From assembly GCA_964425915.1 (NCBI GenBank), contig CAYROO010000013.1, positions 1 to 64,000 of the forward strand: a DNA stretch of 64,000 nt, in the 5' to 3' direction. Of the stretch, positions 35,830 through 42,915 are shown one piece after another. Both the position numbers and the translations under genes were made by a program. Position 1 is the first letter of the stretch. Each line of letters starts with the position of its first letter. The notes beneath the pieces were generated by a model that saw only the letters and a list, made by a program, of their open reading frames with translations, was not told the DNA's origin and ran no database searches. The stretch comes from Polycyclovorans sp964425915. Its GTDB lineage: Bacteria; Pseudomonadota; Gammaproteobacteria; Nevskiales; Nevskiaceae.

Positions 35830-35962
35830 GCCCCGGCAACACACCCGCCAGGGCTGGCGGTGCCGGGGCCTAGACGCCTGCGACGAGGCGTCCTGCGTGA
35901 TGCAGGGGGCGGGCGAAGATCTTGGACCGGTTCATGCCGCCATGGTTGGACGGCCGGTGGCA
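35830..35962 (+). promoter_or_regulatory. Structured leader upstream of metY
   Basis: In the 329-bp gap between rnk and metY four hairpins line up: 35830-35869 (8-bp outer stem GCCCCGGC/GCCGGGGC, inner stem CCGCCA/TGGCGG), 35873-35892 (7-bp GACGCCT/AGGCGTC), 35893-35905 (CTGC/GCAG) and 35935-35962 (7 bp with one GU pair, TGCCGCC/GGTGGCA). The set could be a methionine- or SAM-responsive leader, but it matches no riboswitch class I know, and parts could serve the divergent rnk gene instead. Confidence 0.4.
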
Positions 35963-36067
35963 ATTGTCAACGGGTTGCCTGCGACGGTACACCCCCCATG
36001 GCAGACTTCGGGCCGCAATCCACGGCAACGCCACGGGGCGTGTCCCTTCACTGACGAGTACCAGAAC

Positions 36068-37360
36068 ATGACGACAACCGATAAACCCTGGAAATTCGAA
36101 ACCCTTTCCGTCCATGCCGGCTACCGGCCGGACCCCGTGACGCGTGCGGTCGCGGTGCCGATCTATCAGACCGTCGCCTACGCCTTTGACGACACGCAGC
36201 ACGGCGCCGACCTGTTCGACCTCAAGGTGCCCGGCAATATCTACACCCGCATCATGAACCCCACCAATGACGTGCTCGAACAGCGCGTCAGCGCGCTCGA
36301 AGGTGGCATCGGCGGCCTGGCCCTGGCCTCCGGTCAGGCTGCGGTGACCTACGCGATCCAGACCATCGCGCGCGCTGGCGACAACATCATCTCCACCAGT
36401 ACCCTCTACGGTGGCACCTACAACCTGTTTGCCCACACCCTGCCGCAGTTCGGCATCGAGGTCCGCTTCGCCGACCCCAAGCGTCCGGAAAGCTTCGCCG
36501 AATTGGTCGACGCCAATACCAAGGCCGTGTTCGCCGAGTCCATCGGCAACCCATTGGGCAACATCACCGATATCGCGGCACTGGCCGAGGTCGCGCATGG
36601 CGCCGGCCTGCCGCTGATCATCGACAACACCGTGGCGACCCCCTATCTGCTGCGCCCCTTCGAGCATGGTGCCGATATCGTGGTGCACTCGCTCACCAAG
36701 TATCTGGGCGGGCATGGCACTTCGCTGGGCGGCATGATCGTCGATTCGGGCCGCTTCCCCTGGGCAGCGCACGCCGACCGCTTCCCGCAGCTGAACCAGC
36801 CGGACCCGAGCTATCACGGTGTGGTCTACACCGAGGCGCTGGGCGACGCCGCGTTCATCGGCCGCGCGCGCGTGGTGCCGCTGCGCAACACCGGTGCAGC
36901 GCTGTCGCCTTTCAATGCCTTCCAGATCCTGCAAGGCATCGAGACCCTGGCGCTGCGCATGGACCGCATCATCGACAACACGCTTGCGATTGCCCAGCAC
37001 TTGAAGGCGCACCCGGCAGTCACCTGGGTCAACTACGCGGGACTCGCCGACCATGCCGACCACGCGCTGGCGCAGCGCTACCTTGGCGGCCGCGGCTCCG
37101 GCCTGCTGACGTTCGGCCTGAAAGGCGGACGCCAAGCCGGCGCACGCTTCCAGGACGCGCTCAAGCTGTTCACCCGCCTGGTCAACATCGGGGATGCCAA
37201 GTCACTGGCTACCCATCCGGCGTCCACCACGCACCGCCAGCTGTCGCCGGCCGAACTGGCCAGTGCCGGCGTCTCTGAAGACATGGTGCGCCTGTCCATC
37301 GGCATCGAGCACATCGACGACCTCATCGCCGATCTCGATCAGGCACTGGGCCAGGTTTGA
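36068..37360 (+). CDS. metY: O-acetylhomoserine sulfhydrylase
   Basis: PLP enzyme that makes homocysteine from O-acetylhomoserine and sulfide in methionine synthesis. The protein has 430 residues, the MetY length (longer than MetB/MetZ). The PLP lysine is Lys211 in HSLTKYLGG; ETLSVHAGYRPDP at the N-terminus, YTRIMNPT, ASGQAA and HPASTTHRQL are family motifs. I chose ATG 36068; the longer open frame upstream reads through the leader hairpins and has no homologous sequence. Confidence 0.95.
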   Translation: MTTTDKPWKFETLSVHAGYRPDPVTRAVAVPIYQTVAYAFDDTQHGADLFDLKVPGNIYTRIMNPTNDVLEQRVSALEGGIGGLALASGQAAVTYAIQTIARAGDNIISTSTLYGGTYNLFAHTLPQFGIEVRFADPKRPESFAELVDANTKAVFAESIGNPLGNITDIAALAEVAHGAGLPLIIDNTVATPYLLRPFEHGADIVVHSLTKYLGGHGTSLGGMIVDSGRFPWAAHADRFPQLNQPDPSYHGVVYTEALGDAAFIGRARVVPLRNTGAALSPFNAFQILQGIETLALRMDRIIDNTLAIAQHLKAHPAVTWVNYAGLADHADHALAQRYLGGRGSGLLTFGLKGGRQAGARFQDALKLFTRLVNIGDAKSLATHPASTTHRQLSPAELASAGVSEDMVRLSIGIEHIDDLIADLDQALGQV

Positions 37361-37364
37361 GGGA

Positions 37365-38324
37365 TCAGGGCGCCGCGCTGACCGGGTGAAAAAGCCCGGC
37401 CGGCGCGGTGCGCGTCTGCAGGTCGGCGGTGATGCACAGGTGCGGTAGCCCCAGCCCGACCAGCCACTGCGGACCTGCCTCAGCCCCCATCAACATGGCG
37501 CTGGTGGCGGCCGTGCCCGCGATCAGACACTGATCGGCGACGACGCTGACGCCGGCAAGGCCCTGCACCGGCCAGCCTGTGCGGGGATCCAGAATGTGAC
37601 AGTAGCGACGCCCGTCGAGTACGAAGCCGCGCTCGTAGTCGCCGCTGGATGCGACCGCGCCGGCGGCCATGGACAAGGTGGCGATGGCGCCCCGCTGCCG
37701 AGGATGCTGCAGCCCGACCTGCCAAGGGCGTCCGTCGGGATGCGGCCCCAGGATGCAGAGATCGCCGGCCAGATCCACCAGCCCGCTGACGATGCCCTGG
37801 GCCCGCAGCAAGGCGGCGATTCGGTCCACCGCGTACTCCTTGCCGAAGCCGCCGAAGTCCAATTGCATGCCGACCTGCGGCAGGCTCAGTCGCGGACGCC
37901 GCCAGGCCACACGCGACCAGCCCACCAGTGGCAACAGTGCCGCCAGCGCCTCTGCTGACGGGACACGCGCCTCGCGAAAATCCCAGGCACGCCGGAGTAC
38001 GCCAGAGGTGATGTCGAAGCGTCCCTCGCTCTCACGATAGGCCGCATCCGCGTAGTCCAGCAGCGCGGCGGTCTCGTCATCGACCACCACGCCGCGGCCA
38101 TCACCGGCAGAGGCATTGATGCGACTGATGATGCTATCGGCGCGATAGCGGGAATAGCAGGCTTCAATCCGCAACAGCTCGGCATCCGCCGCCTGCAGCG
38201 CCTGCGCAGCCAGCCGCGCGTCGTTGGCGTAGACGTGGATCGCACAAGGCCCCCCCAGCCGATGGGCCCTGTGCATGTGAAGCCGACCGTATTGGGGATC
38301 GCCCGTCAAGCCGGACGTCTCCAC
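37365..38324 (-). CDS. apbE: ApbE-family FAD:protein FMN transferase
   Basis: Family that attaches FMN to Thr/Ser of exported redox proteins. The protein has 319 residues from GTG 38324; ATG 38276 is an alternative start. DFGGFGKEYAVDR (about 155-167), SSGDYERGF, YCHILDPRTGWPVQG are intact. In the C-terminal metal site the usual A-D-x-x-x-T reads IAGTAATS, with Gly (codon GGC) where a Mg-binding Asp is expected. No clear signal peptide is seen with this start. Last gene of the TlpA-DUF4266-DUF3570-ApbE cluster, 34 bp after DUF3570. Confidence 0.88.
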   Translation of the reverse strand: METSGLTGDPQYGRLHMHRAHRLGGPCAIHVYANDARLAAQALQAADAELLRIEACYSRYRADSIISRINASAGDGRGVVVDDETAALLDYADAAYRESEGRFDITSGVLRRAWDFREARVPSAEALAALLPLVGWSRVAWRRPRLSLPQVGMQLDFGGFGKEYAVDRIAALLRAQGIVSGLVDLAGDLCILGPHPDGRPWQVGLQHPRQRGAIATLSMAAGAVASSGDYERGFVLDGRRYCHILDPRTGWPVQGLAGVSVVADQCLIAGTAATSAMLMGAEAGPQWLVGLGLPHLCITADLQTRTAPAGLFHPVSAAP

Positions 38325-38358
38325 AAAGGCGAGGTGCAGAAGCTGCGCATGCCGCTCG

Positions 38359-39531
38359 CTAGAACCGATAGCCCAGCCGCACCGTAACGTTGAGATAGTC
38401 CACCAGCCCCGGGTTCTCGACCTTCACCGAACCGATGGCGTAGTCCCCCGAGGCCTCATACCACTCCAGCCCGCCGCCCAGTATCCACGCGTCGATGATC
38501 TTGCGGACATCGAGCCGGAACGACAAGGCGCCGTAGGGTGACAGCCGATAGTCGGATGAGGCCAGACCGTCGGCCCGCAGGCTGCTGTAAAACGGCGCAT
38601 AAAAATAGGCCTGCGACTGACTGTACCAACGCAACGAAGGGCTGATCCTCAAATCGTCACCGACCACCTGATGCCAAGCCAGCGCCAGTGTATGCGCCTC
38701 GATACGCCAGTCGTCGCGGAAGAAGCGGTAGTCGACATGGACCGCGCCCCCCACCGCTGGCACGAAATGCCGAAAGCGGGTGCTGACTGACCACTGCCGG
38801 CGGTTCTCGGGGCGGCTGTCGCGTACGGTACTGGCGACCTCGGTGAGAAACGCCCGTTTATAGGGATCGGACAGATAGCCGTCCTGCAGGCTGAAGCTGA
38901 GCGCGCCCTGGATCAGCGTCCGCGTGTTGAGCACCCAGGTGCTGCCGCCGTACAGGGTCAGACTGTCGCGATCCGCCTCATCGATGACGTCGGTACTGCT
39001 GGCCCCCACCGTCGGTTTGATACGGTCGTAGGAGTACCCCAGTCCCAGGCTGTAGGTCTGTTGTCCGGTTTCCGGGGTGAACTCCGCCTCGATGCCGCCG
39101 TTGACCGCCTCGTAGTCGTTCTCATGGGAGTAGCCGAGGCTGGCACCAACTTCCGCACCGCGAACCGGCGTGGTCACCGTCGCATCGAGGTCGACCCGCT
39201 CCTCGCGGATGCTGGCGCCACTCATCACTTGAACCGGTCGCCCATCAGTGCCCGGCTGCACCCACCAGGGTGAGGCACCACTCATGGTCTCGTAGAGCAC
39301 TGTGGCGGTCAGTGACTGCTCGTCACGCTCACCGGCCACGCGGATCATGTGGGTATCGATTTCGTAGCGATCACTACGCTCACCGCTGGCGGCGCGAGCG
39401 GCCGGCAGCTCCCCCTCCCGGTACTGTGAGTACAGATAATCGGCCTGATAGTCGGTCTGCGCAGATGCCAGCCCGGGGAGCGCCAGGGCGGCTGCGGTCA
39501 GTGCCTGAAGCGAGGGCTTTCGTGATGCCAT
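38359..39531 (-). CDS. DUF3570 outer-membrane beta-barrel protein
   Basis: Exported protein of 390 residues with a signal peptide (about 1-24, ending GLASAQ). The body is a run of amphipathic strands ending VTVRLGYRF with terminal Phe, as in outer-membrane barrels. The N-terminal DYQADYLYSQYREGE, then RYEIDTHMIRVAGE and a GASPWWVQPG loop, are the conserved DUF3570 features as I recall them. It lies 8 bp after the DUF4266 gene. Probably the outer-membrane component of an uncharacterised redox or metal system. Confidence 0.85.
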   Translation of the reverse strand: MASRKPSLQALTAAALALPGLASAQTDYQADYLYSQYREGELPAARAASGERSDRYEIDTHMIRVAGERDEQSLTATVLYETMSGASPWWVQPGTDGRPVQVMSGASIREERVDLDATVTTPVRGAEVGASLGYSHENDYEAVNGGIEAEFTPETGQQTYSLGLGYSYDRIKPTVGASSTDVIDEADRDSLTLYGGSTWVLNTRTLIQGALSFSLQDGYLSDPYKRAFLTEVASTVRDSRPENRRQWSVSTRFRHFVPAVGGAVHVDYRFFRDDWRIEAHTLALAWHQVVGDDLRISPSLRWYSQSQAYFYAPFYSSLRADGLASSDYRLSPYGALSFRLDVRKIIDAWILGGGLEWYEASGDYAIGSVKVENPGLVDYLNVTVRLGYRF

Positions 39532-39539
39532 GGCGGATC

Positions 39540-39758
39540 TCAGTTACAGCCGCAGCCGCCGCCGCCCAGCGAGGCACCGCCACTGGCAGCCTCCTTGCTG
39601 AACTCGACATGCTGCCGATAGGTGGCCAGCAGCGGATCGGGATCCAGAGCCATTTCGGCGCGGGCAAGATCGCCGCGTTGCCACGGTTGTACCGTGCTGC
39701 ATCCGCTCATCGTGACCAGCCATATGGCTGCACAGGTGACACGCCAGTACCGTTTCAT
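39540..39758 (-). CDS. DUF4266 small lipoprotein with Cys-Gly-Cys tail
   Basis: Lipoprotein of 72 residues. Lipobox TMSGC gives the acylated Cys20; mature chain STVQPWQRGDLARAEMALDP, then FSKEAASGG, and a Gly-rich C-terminus GGGGCGCN with Cys69 and Cys71. This is the DUF4266 pattern. The two tail Cys could form a redox pair or bind a metal such as copper; a thioredoxin-like gene is directly upstream and overlaps it (ATGA), which favours a thiol role. Function unknown. Confidence 0.88.
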   Translation of the reverse strand: MKRYWRVTCAAIWLVTMSGCSTVQPWQRGDLARAEMALDPDPLLATYRQHVEFSKEAASGGASLGGGGCGCN

Positions 39759-40240
39759 GGTTGCGTCTCCAGCGCCTTGAGAATGTTGGATTCCAGTTGC
39801 GGGAAATCCTTGTTGCGATAGCCGGACTTGACCAGTACCACGGTGCCCTCGCGGTCCAGCAGATAACCGGACGGCATGCCCTTCACCGCGTACCGGGCCG
39901 GCCAGATGCCCTCCGGGTCGAACACCACGGGATAGGTCACGGGAATGCGCTTCAGCATCCGGTCGGCGGCCACCCGTTCGGTATCGACGTTGACTGCAAG
40001 TACCGTGAATCCCTGATCCCGGTACTGCCGGTACAGTTTTTCCAGTGCCGGCAGTGCCTGTCGGCACGGCGTACACCAGGACGCCCAGAAGTCGACGTAG
40101 ACCACCTGCCCGCGCAGGCGAGCCAGTGACAGACGATCACCGTCGGCCAGCGGCGCCTCGATCACCGGCGCCGGATCACCCGGTGCCAGCGCCATCAACG
40201 GGGTCGGCGCGATCAGGGCCAGGATCAGATACCAGGACAC
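39755..40240 (-). CDS. TlpA/ResA-like exported thioredoxin
   Basis: Periplasmic thiol-disulfide protein of about 161 residues. A short hydrophobic leader (ending PLMALA) precedes the thioredoxin fold with ASWCTPCRQ; the CxxC is at residues 56 and 59. VFDPEGIWPARYAVKGMPSGYLLDREG holds the cis-Pro region. There is no ATG: candidates are GTG 40240 or TTG 40246, both within 50 bp of the divergent TetR start. The longer open frame upstream crosses the TetR gene and is not coding. Its stop overlaps the DUF4266 ATG. It probably keeps the Cys pair of DUF4266 reduced. Confidence 0.88.
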   Translation of the reverse strand: MSWYLILALIAPTPLMALAPGDPAPVIEAPLADGDRLSLARLRGQVVYVDFWASWCTPCRQALPALEKLYRQYRDQGFTVLAVNVDTERVAADRMLKRIPVTYPVVFDPEGIWPARYAVKGMPSGYLLDREGTVVLVKSGYRNKDFPQLESNILKALETQP

Positions 40241-40288
40241 TCGCAACAGGCGGCGGCGTGCATGGGCTTTCGCGGTATTCTGCGGGCC

Positions 40289-40942
40289 ATGCGGGCTTCC
40301 ACCGATTCCTTCGACACCGTCACGCGCCGTCCCACCCAGCAGCGCGCGCGCGCGCGTTTCGAACGGATTCTTGGCGAAGCTGAGGCGATCCTGCGAGCGG
40401 GAGGGCTGCAGGCCTTCTCGATCCCGGTACTGGCACAACGGCTCGGCTACACGCGCGGCAGTGTCTACGCCTATTTCCCCACGCCGCATGCCCTGCTCGG
40501 TGAGCTGGCCGCACGGCATCTGGCTGCACTGGAAGCCATGTTCGGTGAGCAGCGGGATGCGCTGCACCATGTCGGCTGGCGCGCCGGGATCGGCCTGGTG
40601 GCCGATCATGCCAGCCTGTTCTACAACGCCCACCCGGTTGCCAGCCTGCTGCTGCTCGGCGGCGGCGCCTCCGACACCAGCTTGCGGGCGCAGGAGGAGA
40701 CCAACAAGCGGCTGGGGGATTTCATTCGCGGCATCTGGTCGCAGGCACGTGCCCTGCCGGCGGCGCCGCCAGACCTGACCACCCTGGCTGCGGATATCGG
40801 CACGGCCGTTTTTCGCCGATCCTGGTTCGAGCATGGCCGTATCACTGCGCCCTACCGCGACGCCGCGGTCACCGCCATGGTGGGCTTCCTCGAACCCTAT
40901 GTTCAGGGCGCTGCGCGCAGCCCGTCGGGCGCCGACCGATGA
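40289..40942 (+). CDS. TetR/AcrR-family transcriptional regulator
   Basis: DNA-binding regulator of 217 residues from ATG 40289 (an ATG at 40262 would add 9). N-terminal HTH: RARARFERILGEAEAILRAG, then FSIPVLAQRLGYTRGSVYAYF (about 44-64), and a helical ligand domain. It is divergent from the TlpA-led cluster with almost no spacer, and convergent with the enoyl-CoA hydratase operon. Targets could be either neighbour; the palindrome at 45468 before the cytochrome operon is one candidate. Confidence 0.88.
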   Translation: MRASTDSFDTVTRRPTQQRARARFERILGEAEAILRAGGLQAFSIPVLAQRLGYTRGSVYAYFPTPHALLGELAARHLAALEAMFGEQRDALHHVGWRAGIGLVADHASLFYNAHPVASLLLLGGGASDTSLRAQEETNKRLGDFIRGIWSQARALPAAPPDLTTLAADIGTAVFRRSWFEHGRITAPYRDAAVTAMVGFLEPYVQGAARSPSGADR

Positions 40943-40949
40943 TCTCACG

Positions 40950-41750
40950 CTAGCGCCCTCGGAAAGTCGCAGGGCGCTTCTGCAGGAACGCCGATACACC
41001 TTCGGCGAAGTCCTGCGTGTGACCACAGGCCCGCTGCCGGATCACCTCATCCGCCAGCTGCGCATCGAGACTGTTATCCGCGGCGGCGGTCACGGCCGCC
41101 TTGATGTGACCCAGCGCCACGCCGGGGCCGCGTGCCAGCCGTACCGCCAGCGCCATGGCCTCGGTCTGCAGCATGTCGTCATCGACCACCGACCAGATCA
41201 GGCCCCAATCGCGGGCGGTTTCGGCGGGCAGACGGTCGCCGAGCAGGGCCATGCCCAGGGCCCGCTGGCGGCCAGCCAGGCGCGGCAGGATCCAGGTGCC
41301 ACCGGCATCAGGAATCAAGCCAATATTGACAAAGGCTTGCAGGAAACTGGCGGAGCGCGCGGCCACCGTGAGATCGGCCATCAACGCGAGGCTTGCGCCC
41401 GCGCCGGCGGCAATGCCCTGCACCGCCGCCACGATCGGTTTGCGCAGCTGCTGCATCCGCAGCACCAGGGGGTTGTACCCCTGCTCCAGGGCAGCCCCAA
41501 GATCGGGCAAGCCGGTAGCATCGCGCGGCGGTTGCGCTTCGGCGTCGGCCAGATCGGCGCCGGCGCAGAAGGCGCGCCCCTCTGCCGCCAGCAGGATCGC
41601 GCCCACCTCGGGATCCGCTTCGGCACGCGCCATGGCCTCAGTGAGCGCCCGTAGCAAGTCGGGCGTCAAGGCATTCAATGCGGCCGGACGGTTCAGGCGC
41701 AGTATCGCCACCCGTGACATGACCTCCGACAGCAGCACCGGGGCGCTCAT
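40950..41750 (-). CDS. Enoyl-CoA hydratase/isomerase family protein
   Basis: Crotonase-fold enzyme of 266 residues. The oxyanion-hole segments are FCAGADLADAE (about 61-71) and GIAAGAGASLALMADL (about 111-126). At the second catalytic position it reads GLIPDAGGTWILPRL, Asp instead of the hydratase Glu, a pattern shared with PaaG-type isomerases, so isomerisation rather than plain hydration is possible. It starts in an ATGA overlap with the acyl-CoA dehydrogenase and is the last gene of the cytochrome operon. Confidence 0.9.
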   Translation of the reverse strand: MSAPVLLSEVMSRVAILRLNRPAALNALTPDLLRALTEAMARAEADPEVGAILLAAEGRAFCAGADLADAEAQPPRDATGLPDLGAALEQGYNPLVLRMQQLRKPIVAAVQGIAAGAGASLALMADLTVAARSASFLQAFVNIGLIPDAGGTWILPRLAGRQRALGMALLGDRLPAETARDWGLIWSVVDDDMLQTEAMALAVRLARGPGVALGHIKAAVTAAADNSLDAQLADEVIRQRACGHTQDFAEGVSAFLQKRPATFRGR

Positions 41751-42895
41751 CGCGTCGCATCCAGCAGGCCGCGGGCAATGATCTCTTTCATGATCTCGGA
41801 GGTGCCTGCGAGAATCCGGTGAATCCGCTCGTCCTGGTAGAGACGGCAGATCGGATATTCATCCATGTAGCCCGCGCCGCCGTGCAGTTGCACGCCTTCG
41901 TCCACCATCCGCCCGTTCAGTTCACTGCTGAACAGCTTGGCGCGCGCTGCATCGACCGGATCCAGATGACCTGCGTTGAGCTGCTCCACGCAGCGGTCGA
42001 CATAGACTTCTGCGATGTCGAGCTCGGCATCCAGCGCCGCCAGCTTGAAGCGGGTGTTCTGCATCGCTGACAGCGGCTTGCCAAACACCTTGCGATTGCG
42101 CACGAATTCACAGGTGACGCGCAGCGCGTGCCGCGCCGCCGCAACGTTGCCGCAGGCGGCAATCAGGCGCTCCTCGGCCAGCCCCTTCATCAGATGGTGG
42201 AAGCCACGATTGACCTGTCCGAGCACGTTGTCGGCGGGGATACGGACATCGCGAAAGAACAGCTCGGCGGTATCCTGCGACTTCATCCCCATCTTCTTGA
42301 GCATGCGCCCGCGCTCGAAGCCCGGCATGCCACGCTCGACCAGGAACAGAGTGACGCCATGCGGGTTGTCCGGATCGGTACGGGCCGCAACGATGACCAC
42401 ATCGGCGAGGATGCCATTGGAGATATAGGTCTTGGCGCCGTTGAGAATCCAGTCGTCGCCATCGCGCACGGCGCGAGACTTCATCCCCGCCAGGTCGGAA
42501 CCCGCATCGGGTTCGGTCATGGCGATCGCCAGAATTTTTTCGCCCCTGATCAAGTCCGGCAGCAGCCGGGCCTTCTGCGCCTCAGTGCCGAACTGCCCGA
42601 TGTAGGGCGCGACCAGACGACTGTGCAGGGTGATGAAGTAGCCCGGATCTCCGTGAAACGCATTCTCCTCGATCAGAATCTGCTCGAAACGGAAATCGGT
42701 AAGGCCAAGCCCGCCATAGGCCGGATCCGCCCACATGCACAGATAGCCGGCGGCGCCGGCCTTGAGATAAGCCTCCCGGTCGACGATGCCGGCCTCCCGC
42801 CAGCGCTCGCTATGCGGGCGAATCTCAGTCTGGAAAAACTTGCGGGCGGCGTCCTGAAACATCGCCATTTCCGCGTCCAAGGGCCTGCGCTGCAT
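41747..42895 (-). CDS. Acyl-CoA dehydrogenase
   Basis: FAD enzyme introducing the alpha-beta double bond in acyl-CoA, 382 residues. AMTEPDAGSDLAG and NGAKTYISNG hold the FAD-binding loops; RKVFGKPLSAMQNTRF and the C-terminal GGAGYMDEYPICRLYQDERIHRILAGTSEIM are conserved. The general-base position was not assigned with confidence. It lies 20 bp after the RoxA-like cytochrome gene and overlaps the hydratase, so the three form one operon for stepwise oxidation of some carbon chain. Confidence 0.93.
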   Translation of the reverse strand: MQRRPLDAEMAMFQDAARKFFQTEIRPHSERWREAGIVDREAYLKAGAAGYLCMWADPAYGGLGLTDFRFEQILIEENAFHGDPGYFITLHSRLVAPYIGQFGTEAQKARLLPDLIRGEKILAIAMTEPDAGSDLAGMKSRAVRDGDDWILNGAKTYISNGILADVVIVAARTDPDNPHGVTLFLVERGMPGFERGRMLKKMGMKSQDTAELFFRDVRIPADNVLGQVNRGFHHLMKGLAEERLIAACGNVAAARHALRVTCEFVRNRKVFGKPLSAMQNTRFKLAALDAELDIAEVYVDRCVEQLNAGHLDPVDAARAKLFSSELNGRMVDEGVQLHGGAGYMDEYPICRLYQDERIHRILAGTSEIMKEIIARGLLDATR

Positions 42896-42915
42896 CGGTA
42901 CTCCCGGGTAAAGAC

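Noticed and set aside
35739..36067. SAM-II or SAH riboswitch before metY
   Set aside because: Conserved loop sequences of those classes are absent, so only a generic structured leader is reported.
40274..40279. TATTCT as a -10 for the TetR gene
   Set aside because: It lies only about 10 bp before the ATG and has no -35 partner, so it is not listed as a promoter.
40247..41026. Upstream extension of the TlpA open frame
   Set aside because: It reads antisense through the TetR gene and has no thioredoxin-family content; the signal sequence marks the real start.
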